Below, in pieces: positions 1 through 10,691 of a DNA stretch of 64,000 nucleotides. Origin of the DNA: Burkholderiaceae bacterium (lineage in GTDB: Bacteria > Pseudomonadota > Gammaproteobacteria > Burkholderiales > Burkholderiaceae_C); contig JAIRVR010000055.1 in assembly GCA_031253795.1 (NCBI GenBank), forward strand, positions 62,001 through 126,000, given 5' to 3'. Under the pieces are notes generated by a model. It saw only the letters and a list, made by a program, of their open reading frames with translations, ran no database searches and had not been told where the DNA came from. Both the position numbers and the translations under genes were made by a program. Position 1 is the stretch's first letter; the number at the start of each line of letters is the position of its first letter.

Positions 1-2078
1 TCAAGACGGACAACGCCTCCTCGGCCAAGTTCACAGCCCCCCTGGTGGACACGCCCAAGACGGTGCAGGTCATCAACGAGGAAATCCTCAAGCAGACCGG
101 CGCCACCAGCCTGCAGGATGCGCTGCGCTCCACCCCCGGTATCACCTTCGGCAACGGCGAAGGCGGCAACCCCTCGGGCGACCAGCCCTTCATCCGCGGC
201 ATGGACGCCCAGGCCAGCACCTTCGTGGACGGCATGCGCGACATTGCCGCCGGCACGCGCGAGGTCTTCAATCTGGAAGCCGTGGAAGTCATCAAGGGCG
301 CCGACTCGGCCTATGCCGGCCGTGGCGGCGCGGGCGGCTCCATCAATCTGGTGACCAAGAAGGCCAAGAACGAGAACTTCATTTCGGGCGACGTGGGCCT
401 GGGCACGGACAGCTACAAGCGCGCCACCATCGACGCCAACCGCGTGCTGGGCGAAGGCGTGGGCCTGCGCCTGAATGCCATGGTGCATGACGCCGACGTG
501 CCGGGCCGCAGCGGCCCCGAGAACAAGCGCTGGGGCATCGCCCCCACCGTGACCTTCGGCATGGGCACACCCACCGAGGTTTCGCTGTCCTGGCAGCATC
601 TGCAGACCGACAACATCCCCGACGGCGGCGTGCCCTACCTGTACAGCAGCACGGCCGCCGCAGGCCTGCGCGGCGGCAGCGTGGTGCGCCCCACCTACGG
701 CAACAACCGCGACAACTGGTACGGCCTGACCAGCCGCGACTACGAAAAGGAAAAGAGCGACCTTTTCACGGCCACGGTGGAGCACAAGTTCACCGATACC
801 AACAAGTTCCGCAACAGCCTGCGCTACAGCAAGTCCGAGCAGGACTACCTGTGGACCCAGCCCGACGACAGCAAGGGCAACGTGGTCAACGGCTACGTGT
901 TCCGCCGCGGCAATGCCCGCGTGGCCGACATCAAGACGCTGCAGAACCTGTCCGAGTTCACGGGCAAGGCCCAGACCGGCAGCGTGGGCCACAGCTATGC
1001 CTTCGGCCTGGAACTGTCCAAGGAAAAGGCCGAGTCGCGCACCGCCGCCCTGCAGGCCACCAACACCACCTGCACGGCCGCCAGCCTGTGGTGCGCCTCG
1101 CTCAACAACCCGGACAGCAGCCCGCTGTGGAACCTGCCCGTGACGCTGGGCGACCCCAGCCACAACCAGATCGACACTGTCGCCCTGTACGGCTTCGACA
1201 CGCTCAAGCTCAACGAGCAGTGGCTGGTCAATGCCGGCCTGCGCATGGACCATTACAAGGTCAGCTCCTCCGGCCCCGCCGCGCGCACCACGCCAGCCTA
1301 TGACGTCAGCCGCTCGGACACGCTGTTCAACTACCAGCTGGGCCTGGTCTACAAGCCGGCCAGCAACGGCAGCATCTACACCAGCATCGGCACGTCCTCG
1401 CGTCCCGGCGGCTCCATGCTGGGCAACGGCAACGAAGACCTGGGCATCACCACGGACCAGCTGGCCAATCTGGCCCCCGAAAAAACCCGTTCGCTGGAAC
1501 TGGGCACCAAGTGGGACCTGATGCAAAAGCGCCTGGCGCTGACGGCCGCCCTGTTCCGCAACGAGGTGACCAATGCCCGCATCACGGACAACGGCGTCAC
1601 CTACATGGCCGGCAACAAGGTGGTCAACGGCGTGGAGCTGGGCTTTTCGGGCAGCGTGCTGCCGGGCCTGAGCGTCTTCGGCGGCTACACCTACATGGAC
1701 AGCGAGCAAAAGAACATGGGCACGGGCAACATCGCCAACGGCCAGCCGTTCCCGAACACGCCCAAGCACAGCTTCAGCCTGTGGACCAGCTACAAGCCCA
1801 TGGCCAAGCTGACCGTCGGCCTGGGCATCTACGCCCAGAGCAGCGTCAACCAGAGCTACATCCGCTCCACCGTGGACGGCGGCATCGTCACCAAGGGCGC
1901 CAGCGGCTATGCCCGCTACGATGCCATGGTGGCCTACCAGATCGACCGCAACCTGACCGTGCAGCTGAATCTGTACAACCTGGGCGACAAGGTCTACTAC
2001 AGCGGCATCCGTTCGCCGCACTACGCCACCATGGCGGCAGGCCGTTCGGCCGTGGCCTCGCTCAAGTGGACCTACTGA
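1..2078 (+). CDS. TonB-dependent siderophore receptor (catecholate/Fiu-like), 5' truncated by window edge
   Basis: Frame is open from the window start; plug motifs (DTPKTVQVINEEIL, LRSTPGITFGNGEGG, EVIKGADSAYAGRGGAGGSINLVTK) and C-terminal beta-barrel ending in aromatic (LKWTY). Confidence 0.9.
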   Translation, partial: KTDNASSAKFTAPLVDTPKTVQVINEEILKQTGATSLQDALRSTPGITFGNGEGGNPSGDQPFIRGMDAQASTFVDGMRDIAAGTREVFNLEAVEVIKGADSAYAGRGGAGGSINLVTKKAKNENFISGDVGLGTDSYKRATIDANRVLGEGVGLRLNAMVHDADVPGRSGPENKRWGIAPTVTFGMGTPTEVSLSWQHLQTDNIPDGGVPYLYSSTAAAGLRGGSVVRPTYGNNRDNWYGLTSRDYEKEKSDLFTATVEHKFTDTNKFRNSLRYSKSEQDYLWTQPDDSKGNVVNGYVFRRGNARVADIKTLQNLSEFTGKAQTGSVGHSYAFGLELSKEKAESRTAALQATNTTCTAASLWCASLNNPDSSPLWNLPVTLGDPSHNQIDTVALYGFDTLKLNEQWLVNAGLRMDHYKVSSSGPAARTTPAYDVSRSDTLFNYQLGLVYKPASNGSIYTSIGTSSRPGGSMLGNGNEDLGITTDQLANLAPEKTRSLELGTKWDLMQKRLALTAALFRNEVTNARITDNGVTYMAGNKVVNGVELGFSGSVLPGLSVFGGYTYMDSEQKNMGTGNIANGQPFPNTPKHSFSLWTSYKPMAKLTVGLGIYAQSSVNQSYIRSTVDGGIVTKGASGYARYDAMVAYQIDRNLTVQLNLYNLGDKVYYSGIRSPHYATMAAGRSAVASLKWTY

Positions 2079-2128
2079 TCCACGGCCGGGGCGGCGCCCC
2101 GGCATGATCCAGCGCAGACAAGCGCCCG

Positions 2129-2161
2129 GGCCCCGCAGGTTTTGCGATCTGCGGGGCCTTT
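2129..2161 (+). terminator. Rho-independent-like terminator
   Basis: ggccccgcag-gttttgcgat-ctgcggggcc-ttt just after the receptor stop codon. Confidence 0.6.
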
Positions 2162-2209
2162 GACGCTGCACACTTGCACAATCCGCGTTCAGCTCCCAGG
2201 ACCCCCGCC

Positions 2210-2890
2210 ATGATGCTCCGCATACCTGCCCTGCTCAGCCCCGACGAAGTGCGCCAGTGCCGCCAGGCCCTGGAGCAGGCCGCGTGGCAGGATGGCCGTG
2301 CCACGGCCGGCCACCTCGCGGCCCAGGTCAAGGCCAACCTGCAGCTGCCGCTGGACAGCCCCGCGGGCCAGGCCATGGGCAACCTCATTCTCGACAGGCT
2401 GGGCGCCAGCCCGCTGTTCATGTCGGCGGCCCTGCCGCTGAAGGTGCTGCCGCCGCGCTTCAACCGCTACGAGGGCGGCGGCACCTATGGCAACCACATC
2501 GACAACGCCATCTTCACCATCCCGGGCACGGCCATCAAGGTGCGCAGCGACGTCTCGACCACGGTGTTCTTCAGCGAGCCCGAGGAATACGAGGGCGGCG
2601 AGCTGGTGGTGGAGGACAGCTTCGGCCACCAGAGCGTCAAGCTGGCCGCGGGCGACGCCATCGTCTACCCCGGCACCAGCCTGCACCGCGTCAATCCCGT
2701 GACGCGTGGCACACGCTATGCCAGCTTCTTCTGGACCCACAGCCTGGTGGCCTCGGACGAGAAGCGCCGCCTGCTGTTCGACCTGGACCAGCAGATCCAG
2801 CAGCTGACCGCGCGCCACCCGGGCGACCCCAGCCTGGCAGCCCTGTCGGGCACCTACCACAACCTCCTGAGGATGTGGTCCCAGGCCTGA
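2210..2890 (+). CDS. Fe(II)/2OG-dependent PKHX-type hydroxylase (PiuC/YbiX family)
   Basis: [22 protein letters not shown]..., [49 protein letters not shown]; typical partner of a siderophore receptor. Confidence 0.88.
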   Translation: MMLRIPALLSPDEVRQCRQALEQAAWQDGRATAGHLAAQVKANLQLPLDSPAGQAMGNLILDRLGASPLFMSAALPLKVLPPRFNRYEGGGTYGNHIDNAIFTIPGTAIKVRSDVSTTVFFSEPEEYEGGELVVEDSFGHQSVKLAAGDAIVYPGTSLHRVNPVTRGTRYASFFWTHSLVASDEKRRLLFDLDQQIQQLTARHPGDPSLAALSGTYHNLLRMWSQA

Positions 2891-2917
2891 TCCCCGGCGC
2901 GCGGCCGGGGCGCCGCG

Positions 2918-5404
2918 TCAGAACCTGTACCGTGCGGTCAGCAGTACGTTCCGGGGATCGCCGTACACGCCCGTTCCATAGGAGCCCAGGCCCGGCATAT
3001 AGGTTTTGTCGAACAGGTTGTTGATGTTCAGCGTCACCGACCACTGGCGGTCCACGTCGTAGCGCGCCATCAGGCCAACGAGCGCGTAGGCATGCTGGTC
3101 GGCCCGGTAATACGGTGCCGAGGGCTGCTGGTAGTAGGTCAGGCTCTGCCAGGCCAGCGATCCGCCCACGGTCCACTGCGGGTTGATCCGGTAGCTGGTG
3201 CTGAGCTTGAACAGGTGGCGCGGCTGGTTGGTGTTGACGGCACTGAGAATGACATCGGGCTGGGCTGGCGCGCGCGAGCTGCGGTAGGTGTAGCCACCAT
3301 AGATGCTCCAGGCCGGCGTGATGCTGCCCGAGACCTCCAGCTCCACGCCCTTGCTGGTCACGCCATCGATGGGCGCATAGACTTCCTCGCCGGTTTCCGG
3401 GTTGGCGCTGACATATTGCGCAGCGTTCTTCTGCTGGATGTGGAACAGGGCCAGCGAGGCATTGAGCCGGCCGTCCAGGAACTCGCCCTTGACGCCGACC
3501 TCCTTGCTCTTGCCCGTCAGCGGCGGCAGGGGACTGCCGGCCTGGTCCTTGTAGTAGGTCTGGGGATTGAAGATGTCGGTGTAACTGGCGTACAGCGAAA
3601 ACTGGCGGTTCAGGTCATAGACCACGCCCGCATAGGGAACGGTCTTGTGGGCCACACGCAGCTGGTTGCCCACGCTGTAGCTGCCGTCCAGGCCCGTGGT
3701 GTCGTCCAGCATGTCGTACCAGCTCACACGGGCGCCGAGGATGACCGACAGGTCGTCCGTGGGGCGCAGGCGCGTGGCGCCGAAGGCCCCCTTCTCCACG
3801 ATGCGCGTCATGCGGTGGTTGCGCAACTGGAAATCCGGTCGCGGCACCAGGCCATCCCACTCGAAGTAGTTGCCCACGGGGCCATAGGCGTTGGTATAGC
3901 CGGGTGCATTGCGGCGCTGGCGCGACCAGCTGGCGCCCAGCGTCAGCTCGTGTTCGCGCCCCAGCCACTGGAACGGTCCCGACAGCACGGCGTTCACCGA
4001 CTGGGTGGTGGCGTCGGTGGGAATCTTGTTGGACAGCATGTTGATCCCCAGGCCCGTGACCGGGTTCACCGTGCCGTGGGCCGCCACGCCGACCTCCACG
4101 TCGCGCGACTGGCGCAGCCGGCTGGCGGACAGGTCCAGCTTCCAGCCATTGCCGAAGTGGTGCTTGAGGTCGGCGAACAGATTGGTGCTGTCGTTGTCCC
4201 AGTAGGACCAGCGCGCCGCGGGATTGAGCGAGGTGGGGAAGTTCGTGCGGCGGCCATCGCTGAAGAACAGCGGGATGTGGCCGAAGCTGGCACCGTTGGC
4301 ACGGGTCTGCATGTGGTCTATCCCCAGGCTGGCCACCGTGGACGACCCCAGGTCCGCCTCGACGATGCCGTACAGGCTGCGCACGTTGCGGCTGTAGTCG
4401 TCCACCTGGGACTTCGCGTTCTGCGCCACGGCCACCACGCGCGCGCGCACGCGGCCGTCCTCCGTCAGCGGCGTGGAAATATCGCCCACGCTGCGCAGCC
4501 GGTCATGGCTGCCTATGGCCGCCTCGGCCGAGGCCTGGAATGTCTTGGTGGGCCGCTTGCGCACCAGGTTGACCACGGCCGACGGATAGCCCGCGCCCGT
4601 CAGCAGGCCGGTCGCACCCTTGACCACCTCCACGCGGTCGTAGATGGCGCTGTCGGCCAGCGAGGTCGTGTACTGGTTGGCCGAATCCATGGTGTTGGGC
4701 ACGCCGTCGAACTGGAAGTTCTCGATGGCATAGCCGCGCGAATAAAAGGTGGTGCGCTCGCTGTCGTTGCGGCCCACGGTGATGCCCGTGGTCTTTTCCA
4801 GCACCTCGGGCAGGCTGGTCAGGCCCTGGTCGTCCATCTGCTGGCGCGTGATCACGCTGACCGACTGCGGCGTCTCGCGCAGCGACAGGCCAAGGCGCGT
4901 AGCGGTGCTGGTCTGGCGCGTGGTGTAGGAGCCCGTGCCCTCGGAGGTGGCGCTGCGCTCGCTGGCCGCCGTGACGGTCACCGTGGCCAGCGCCGCGCCC
5001 TCGGCAGCGGACACCGGCAACGCCGGCGCCACCGGTGCGCGGCGCAGCACATAGCCGCCGCCCTGGGCCACGGCCTCCAGCCCGCTGCCGGCCAGCAGGG
5101 CCGCCAGGCCTTCACGCACCGAATAGCTGCCGCGCAGCGCCGGGCCCGACTTGCCGGCCGTCAGGCTGCCATCGGCCGTCAGCAGGATGCCGGCCTGGGT
5201 GGCAAAGGCGTTGAGGGCGCGGTCCAGCGGGGCAGCGGGCAGATCAAAGCGCTGCGCGGCCGCAGACGCCGGCACTTGCTGGGCCTGGACGGCCGTGGTG
5301 GCCAGGCAGCCCCCGAGGCCGGCCTGCAGGGCCAGGGCCCAGACGGTTTTGGCAAAGGCCGGGGAGGCCGGCGTCGGTCGCGCGCCGTGCACGGGGTGCG
5401 GCAT
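2918..5404 (-). CDS. TonB-dependent siderophore receptor with N-terminal secretin/TonB (STN) signalling domain
   Basis: N-terminal STN-like region (RFDLPAAPLDRALNAFATQAGILLTAD), plug (LRETPQSVSVITRQQMDDQGL), C-terminal ARYRF; start chosen at MPHPVHG (5404). Confidence 0.9.
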   Translation of the reverse strand: MPHPVHGARPTPASPAFAKTVWALALQAGLGGCLATTAVQAQQVPASAAAQRFDLPAAPLDRALNAFATQAGILLTADGSLTAGKSGPALRGSYSVREGLAALLAGSGLEAVAQGGGYVLRRAPVAPALPVSAAEGAALATVTVTAASERSATSEGTGSYTTRQTSTATRLGLSLRETPQSVSVITRQQMDDQGLTSLPEVLEKTTGITVGRNDSERTTFYSRGYAIENFQFDGVPNTMDSANQYTTSLADSAIYDRVEVVKGATGLLTGAGYPSAVVNLVRKRPTKTFQASAEAAIGSHDRLRSVGDISTPLTEDGRVRARVVAVAQNAKSQVDDYSRNVRSLYGIVEADLGSSTVASLGIDHMQTRANGASFGHIPLFFSDGRRTNFPTSLNPAARWSYWDNDSTNLFADLKHHFGNGWKLDLSASRLRQSRDVEVGVAAHGTVNPVTGLGINMLSNKIPTDATTQSVNAVLSGPFQWLGREHELTLGASWSRQRRNAPGYTNAYGPVGNYFEWDGLVPRPDFQLRNHRMTRIVEKGAFGATRLRPTDDLSVILGARVSWYDMLDDTTGLDGSYSVGNQLRVAHKTVPYAGVVYDLNRQFSLYASYTDIFNPQTYYKDQAGSPLPPLTGKSKEVGVKGEFLDGRLNASLALFHIQQKNAAQYVSANPETGEEVYAPIDGVTSKGVELEVSGSITPAWSIYGGYTYRSSRAPAQPDVILSAVNTNQPRHLFKLSTSYRINPQWTVGGSLAWQSLTYYQQPSAPYYRADQHAYALVGLMARYDVDRQWSVTLNINNLFDKTYMPGLGSYGTGVYGDPRNVLLTARYRF

Positions 5405-5507
5405 GAAAAATTCCTTTCGATGGATGGAGGACGAGGCCATTCAGGGATGGCTGTTGTCTCTATCCCGAACGAGATTCCCAAAGCGGCACGGCCTGGCGAA
5501 AAAAAGT

Positions 5508-6470
5508 TCAGATGGATCCCACGGTGACCCACCACCGCGTGCGCCGGTGCACGCGCACGGGCAGCGCACCCTGCAGCGACGCCAGCGTGGCATCCGTGTC
5601 GTCCAGCGAAAACACGCCCGAGACGATCTGCCCGGCCACGGCCGGATCGCAGCGCAGTACGCCACGGCGGTAGCGCGAAAGCTCGGCGACGAAGTCGTCC
5701 AGGCGCATGCGCTCGGCCACCAGCAGGCCACGGACCCAGGCGGCGTCGGCCTGTGGCGCCAGCGCGCCGGCCTGCGCGGATGCCTGCCCCCAATCCGCCC
5801 ATTGCCCGGCCTGCACGCGCACGGACGGGCCCTGCAGCGGCGCCACGGCCACCGCCCCCTCATACACCTCGACCCGGTCGCGGCCCTGGCCGCCGCCGTC
5901 CAGCCGCACGGAAAACCGCGTGCCCAGGGCCTGGAGCCTGCCCTGCGGCGTCTCCACGATGAAGGGCCGGTGGGCAGCGGCGGGGTCGGGCGCCGTGCGC
6001 ACGTGGATGGCGCCTGCGCGCAGCACAAGCCGGCGCTCCGTGTCCGTGTAGTGCAGGTCCACGGCGCTGTGCGTGTCCAGCGTGACCCGCGAACCATCGG
6101 CCAGAACCTGCTCGCGCCGCTCGCCCGTGTCCGTGCGCAGCGCCGCCAGCCGGCCGCTGTGCTGCAGCGCACCATGTCCGGCATACAGCGCCACCCCCAT
6201 CCCCGCGCCCCAGGCCAGCACACGCAATGCCTTGCGCCTGGCTGCGACCGGCGCGCGGGCCGTGCGCAGGGTGTGCGATGCCAGACCCGGCGGCACGGCC
6301 TGCAGGCGCTGCTGCATCTGCATGAGCTGCTGCCAGGCCTGTTCATGGCGGGCATCGGCCGCACGCCAGGCGGCCAGAGCCTGCTGCTCGGTCTCCGTGG
6401 CACTGCCCGAAAGCACCGTGGCCAGCCAGTCGAAGGCCTGATCCATGGCCTGGTCGGCAACCTGCGTCAT
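5508..6470 (-). CDS. FecR-family anti-sigma/sigma regulator
   Basis: DUF4880-like N-terminus and FecR core (LADGSRVTLDTHSAVDLHYTDTERRLVLRAGAIHVRTA); 4-bp overlap with upstream sigma factor gene. Confidence 0.88.
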   Translation of the reverse strand: MTQVADQAMDQAFDWLATVLSGSATETEQQALAAWRAADARHEQAWQQLMQMQQRLQAVPPGLASHTLRTARAPVAARRKALRVLAWGAGMGVALYAGHGALQHSGRLAALRTDTGERREQVLADGSRVTLDTHSAVDLHYTDTERRLVLRAGAIHVRTAPDPAAAHRPFIVETPQGRLQALGTRFSVRLDGGGQGRDRVEVYEGAVAVAPLQGPSVRVQAGQWADWGQASAQAGALAPQADAAWVRGLLVAERMRLDDFVAELSRYRRGVLRCDPAVAGQIVSGVFSLDDTDATLASLQGALPVRVHRRTRWWVTVGSI

Positions 6471-6976
6471 TCCATCAGCGCCTGGAAACAGGCCTGCAGC
6501 GCATCGCGCATGTGCTTGCGCACCGTGCGCTCGGCCGCGCCCACGCGCGGCGCGATCTCGGCATAGGTCAGTCCCTCGAACTGCGACAGCATGAAGACCT
6601 CGCGCACGCGCGGCGGCAGGGCGTCCAGCATGGCATCGATGCGCACCAGGGTCTGCAGCGCAATGGCACGGTCCTGGGGCGAAGGCATCTGGGGCTCGGG
6701 CAACAGGGCCAGAGCCTCCAGGTAGGCGGCCTCTAGCCGGCGCCGGCGCAGCAGGTCCACCACCAGCCCCTTGGCGATCTGCACCAGGTAGGCGCGCGGC
6801 TCCTCGCCCTGCGGCAGGCGGCGCGAGACGATGAGGCGCACCCAGGTGTCCTGCGACAGGTCCGCCGCATCGAAGGCATTGCCCATGCGCCGGCGCAGCC
6901 AGCCCAGCAGCCAGGGCTGGTGCGCCTGGTACAGGGCGTGGATGGGGTCTGTAGCGGAAGGTTCGGAGTACGGCAT
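6467..6976 (-). CDS. ECF sigma factor, FecI family
   Basis: IHALYQAHQPWLLGWLRRRMGNAFDAADLSQDTWVRLI ... VREVFMLSQFEGLTYAEIAPRVGAAERTVRKHM. Confidence 0.88.
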   Translation of the reverse strand: MPYSEPSATDPIHALYQAHQPWLLGWLRRRMGNAFDAADLSQDTWVRLIVSRRLPQGEEPRAYLVQIAKGLVVDLLRRRRLEAAYLEALALLPEPQMPSPQDRAIALQTLVRIDAMLDALPPRVREVFMLSQFEGLTYAEIAPRVGAAERTVRKHMRDALQACFQALME

Positions 6977-7050
6977 CGGAACGGGGGTGCACTGGAGCAC
7001 CACGAAGCGCAATCCCGCGCCACGGCGCAAAGAGGCCATGGCACGCAAAA

Positions 7051-7069
7051 GCGAATGGTTCTTATTATC
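7051..7069 (-). promoter_or_regulatory. Putative Fur box upstream of FecI-type sigma factor
   Basis: GATAATAAGAACCATTCGC on minus strand matches 13-14 of 19 positions of the consensus GATAATGATAATCATTATC by eye; 75 bp upstream of the start. Confidence 0.5.
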
Positions 7070-7089
7070 TCGTTATTCCGCCAGCCGTC

Positions 7090-9537
7090 TCAGAAACGGT
7101 ACTTGAGGTTCAGCGTCACATTGCGCGTGGCCGCGTAGTAGCCCGTGTAGAACGTGGTGTCCAGGCCCTGCAGGTACTGCTTATTGAAGAGGTTGTTGAG
7201 GTTCAGCGTGGCCGACCACTGGCGGTCGAACTCGTAGCGCGCCATCAGATTGACCACGGCATAGGCCTTTTGCTCGGCGGTGACGGCCTTGCCCAGTTGC
7301 CAGGGCGTGGCCGTGAAATAGATGCGGTCCTGCCAGTTCACACCGCCACCCAGCGTCAGGCCGGTGAAGGCGCCGCCGAAGCGGTAGCTGGTCCACAGCC
7401 TGGCCATCTGGCGCGGGAATACCGTGCGTATGCGCTGGCCGCCTGCGTCTTCGGTGGTGTTGTAGTTGTAGCTGGCGCCGACCTGCCAGCCAGGCGCGAT
7501 TTCGCCGTTGACCTCGAAGTCCAGGCCCTGGGTCCGCGCGCCCTTGACGGCACGGTAGGCCGCCAGCGCCGGCGAGGTGCCCGGCACGGTCTGGCCCGTG
7601 TCGACTTCGGCCAGGTTGTCCTGGCGCACCCAGTACAGCGCCGCCGAGCTGGCCAGGCGGCCGCCGAGGAATTCGCTCTTGATGCCCAGCTCGTAGTTGT
7701 CGCCCTCGCGTGGATCGAGCACGGCGCCGTTGCGGTCGCGCTGGCTCTGGGGCTTGAAGATGCTGGTGTAGCTGGCGTACAGGGAGTGGGTGTCGTTCAG
7801 ATCGTAGACGATGCCGCCGTAGGGCGTGACGGCGGCGCTCTCGCGCATGCTGACCACGCTGCTGCGCGGCGCCAGCGCGGCCGAGGCATAGAGCGTGGAC
7901 AGCCGGTAACGATAGTTGCTGACGCGCGCCCCCAGGATCACCGACAGGTCGTCACGCGGCTTCAGGCGCAGCACGCCGTAGGCACCGTACTGCTTTTGCC
8001 AGGTGTCGTAGTCCATGAGCTTGTCGGCGGCCGCCACGGGCAGGCCCGTTTCATTGTTCCAGCGGTAGATGTTGACCTCACGGCCCTCGATGTCGTCGTC
8101 GGCAGGCTCGTGCTGGTTGTCGTACTCGGCCCAGTTCAGCCCCAGTACCGCCTCATGGCGACGGCCCCATAGCTGCAGCGGCCCCTGCACCGAGGCGTCC
8201 AGGCCGGTCTGGCGCTGCCAGGCGCGGCTGTAGCCGCCGTACAGCATCACCCCCTCACCGGTCTCACGGTCCGGGAAACCCCAGCTGGCATCGGCCGAGG
8301 CGCCGCTGCGCTTGCCGCGCAGGTGGTTGGCCGAGAGCTTGAGCGTCCAGTCCCCGGGCAAGGGCTTTTCCAGCGTGGCGAACAGGTTGTAGGCCTCGAT
8401 GCGGTTGGTATTCCAGCGCGCGCCGGCGTTCATCGAGGGACTGAAATGCGTGGGCGATCCATCGCTGTAGAACAGCGGCAGCCCGCTGCCCGAGCCACCA
8501 CGCGGATTGCTGTTCTGGTAGTGCAGGCCGGCGGTCAGCAAAGAGCCGTCCGGCAGGTCCGCTTCCGCCACGCCGTACAGCGTCTGCTTTTTCTCCTCGT
8601 AGTACTGGACATGGGTTCCCCCCTGTTCGGCGGCAGCCACGAAGCGGCCGCGGCCGCGGCCATCCTCGGCGAGCGGCCCGGACACATCGATCTCGCCGCG
8701 GCGACGCCCCCAGGAGCCCAGGCCCACGCCGGCATGGCCCTGGAATGCGCGCGTGGGTTTCTTGCGCACCAGGTTGATGGTGCCCGAGGGATCGCCCGCG
8801 CCCACCAGCAGCCCGGCCGCGCCGCGCAGCACCTCCACCCGGTCGTAGATCACCAGGTCGGACTGCGTCTGTGGGATGTTCTGCGTCACCACGTCGGTGG
8901 CCGTGGCAATTCCGTCGTACTGGTAGTTGTCGATGGCATAGCCACGCGAATAGATGGTGTAGCGGCTGGCCCCGATGTTCTGCACCGACAGGCCGGGCGT
9001 CTGCTCCAGCACTTCGGCCAGGCTGTCCATGCCCTGGTCGTCCATGCGCTGGCGCGTGACCACGCTCACCGACTGCGGTGTCTCGCGCAGCGACAGTGCC
9101 AGCCGCGTGGCCGTGCCGCTGGGTCCCCTGGCCGCGTAGCTGCCCGTGCCCTCGGAGGTGGCGCTGCCTTCGGCCTCGGCGGTCACGGTGACCGTGGCCA
9201 GCATCGTGCCCGTGCATGGCGCCGGCAAGGCCTGCTCCACCCGCCGCAGCGCATAACCGCTGCCCTGGCGCACGGCCTGCCAGGACGTGCCGGCCAGCAA
9301 GGCCTCGAAAGCGCCCTCCACGGTGTGGTTGCCTTGCAGGCCGGGGCTGCGCAGGCCCGCCGTCTGCCCGGCCGTGAAGATCAGGGCCACGCCCGCCTGG
9401 GCGGCGGCGCTGCGCAGTGCGGCATCCAGGGGACCGGCAGCGATGTCGTAGCGGTGCTGGGCCTGGGCCAGCACGGCGGCAGGCATCACGACGATGGCCA
9501 GCGCCAGTGCATGGCGGGACATGAAAAGGGTTTGCAT
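7090..9537 (-). CDS. TonB-dependent siderophore receptor with N-terminal STN domain
   Basis: YDIAAGPLDAALRSAAAQAGVALIFTAG STN region; LRETPQSVSVVTRQRMDDQGM plug; ends LNLKYRF; start at MQTLFMSRHALA. Confidence 0.9.
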   Translation of the reverse strand: MQTLFMSRHALALAIVVMPAAVLAQAQHRYDIAAGPLDAALRSAAAQAGVALIFTAGQTAGLRSPGLQGNHTVEGAFEALLAGTSWQAVRQGSGYALRRVEQALPAPCTGTMLATVTVTAEAEGSATSEGTGSYAARGPSGTATRLALSLRETPQSVSVVTRQRMDDQGMDSLAEVLEQTPGLSVQNIGASRYTIYSRGYAIDNYQYDGIATATDVVTQNIPQTQSDLVIYDRVEVLRGAAGLLVGAGDPSGTINLVRKKPTRAFQGHAGVGLGSWGRRRGEIDVSGPLAEDGRGRGRFVAAAEQGGTHVQYYEEKKQTLYGVAEADLPDGSLLTAGLHYQNSNPRGGSGSGLPLFYSDGSPTHFSPSMNAGARWNTNRIEAYNLFATLEKPLPGDWTLKLSANHLRGKRSGASADASWGFPDRETGEGVMLYGGYSRAWQRQTGLDASVQGPLQLWGRRHEAVLGLNWAEYDNQHEPADDDIEGREVNIYRWNNETGLPVAAADKLMDYDTWQKQYGAYGVLRLKPRDDLSVILGARVSNYRYRLSTLYASAALAPRSSVVSMRESAAVTPYGGIVYDLNDTHSLYASYTSIFKPQSQRDRNGAVLDPREGDNYELGIKSEFLGGRLASSAALYWVRQDNLAEVDTGQTVPGTSPALAAYRAVKGARTQGLDFEVNGEIAPGWQVGASYNYNTTEDAGGQRIRTVFPRQMARLWTSYRFGGAFTGLTLGGGVNWQDRIYFTATPWQLGKAVTAEQKAYAVVNLMARYEFDRQWSATLNLNNLFNKQYLQGLDTTFYTGYYAATRNVTLNLKYRF

Positions 9538-9635
9538 GGAGAGGTCCTGTGTTCCGAGGTCGAAAATCAAAGTGCTCGAAAACCAGGAAGCGCGAGACGC
9601 GCAATCGGGTCACCCCCGGCGCAAAAAAATCCGCG

Positions 9636-10691
9636 TCAGCGCCCGGCGGCCTCCACCACCACCCACCAGCGCGTGCGCCAGCGCACCTGCACGGGCAGTG
9701 CTCCGGGCAGCATGGCCAGCACGGCATCCGTGCCGTCGGTGCCGCCTTCGTCCAACGGAAATACGCCCGAGAACCGCAGCCCGGCCACGGCCGGCTCGGC
9801 ACGCAGCCAGCCGGGGCGATAGCGGCCCAGCTCGGCCAGAAAGTCGTCCAGGCGCTGGTCGTCCACCCACAGCCGCCCGTGGGTCCAGGCATCGTCACCC
9901 GCTCCCGCGGGCGCGGGCGCGCCCCAGGCCGCGGGCCCGAAGTCCACGGCCTGCCCCGCCTCCAGCCGCAGCACCGACGCACCGGCACGCGGGCGCAATT
10001 CCACGGCGCCCTCGAACACAGCCACGCGCGCGCCAGCCTCGCCGCTGCGCACCACGAAGCGGGTGCCCAGCGCCCGCACCCGGCCATGGTCCGTCTCGAC
10101 CACGAAAGGCTGTGCGCCCAGCTGACCCGGCGGGTGGGCGGTGGTGAACAGCGCCTGGCCGGCCACCAGGCGCAGCCGGCGCTGCGTGCCGTCGAAATGC
10201 AGGGCCACGGCGCTGCCCGGGCCCAGCAGCATGTCCGTGCCGTCGGGCAGGGTCCAGCGGCGGCGCTGCGTGCCCGTCGAATAATCGGCGGCCATCTGCT
10301 GCCACTGCGGCGTGCCGCTGGCCAGCCAGGTCGCGCCAGCGGCCGTGCCCAGGCCGGCCAGCAGGCCCAGCAGGCGCCTGCGTGCGGCCCTGGGTGCCGC
10401 CGAGAGCCCCTGGTAGCCCGCGCCCCCGGCATTGAGCCCCGGCAGCGCGCCGGTGACGGCCTGCAGGTGGGCCCAGGCGCGGCCGTGGGCTGCATCTTCA
10501 TCAAGCCAGCGCTGCCAGCGCGCGCGGTCGGCATCCGAGGCCTGGCCCGACTGCAGCAGCGCGAACCAGCCGGCCGCCGCACGCGCCACGGCCGGCGCCA
10601 GGGGCTGGCCCAGGGCCTGTAGCGCCCTGCCTGCGGACGGCGGCAGGCCGCCGGACAGGTGCAGGGACTCGGTGGGCGGTACCCGGTCCAT
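9636..10691 (-). CDS. FecR-family regulator
   Basis: DADRARWQRWLDEDAAHGRAWAHLQAV (DUF4880-like), LPDGTDMLLGPGSAVALHFDGTQRRLRLVAGQALFTTAHP; overlaps sigma factor stop at 10691. Confidence 0.87.
   Translation of the reverse strand: MDRVPPTESLHLSGGLPPSAGRALQALGQPLAPAVARAAAGWFALLQSGQASDADRARWQRWLDEDAAHGRAWAHLQAVTGALPGLNAGGAGYQGLSAAPRAARRRLLGLLAGLGTAAGATWLASGTPQWQQMAADYSTGTQRRRWTLPDGTDMLLGPGSAVALHFDGTQRRLRLVAGQALFTTAHPPGQLGAQPFVVETDHGRVRALGTRFVVRSGEAGARVAVFEGAVELRPRAGASVLRLEAGQAVDFGPAAWGAPAPAGAGDDAWTHGRLWVDDQRLDDFLAELGRYRPGWLRAEPAVAGLRFSGVFPLDEGGTDGTDAVLAMLPGALPVQVRWRTRWWVVVEAAGR

Noticed and set aside
3092-5527. 811-aa plus-strand ORF opposite the TonB receptor
   Set aside because: Shadow ORF caused by high GC; the sense strand has clear receptor motifs.
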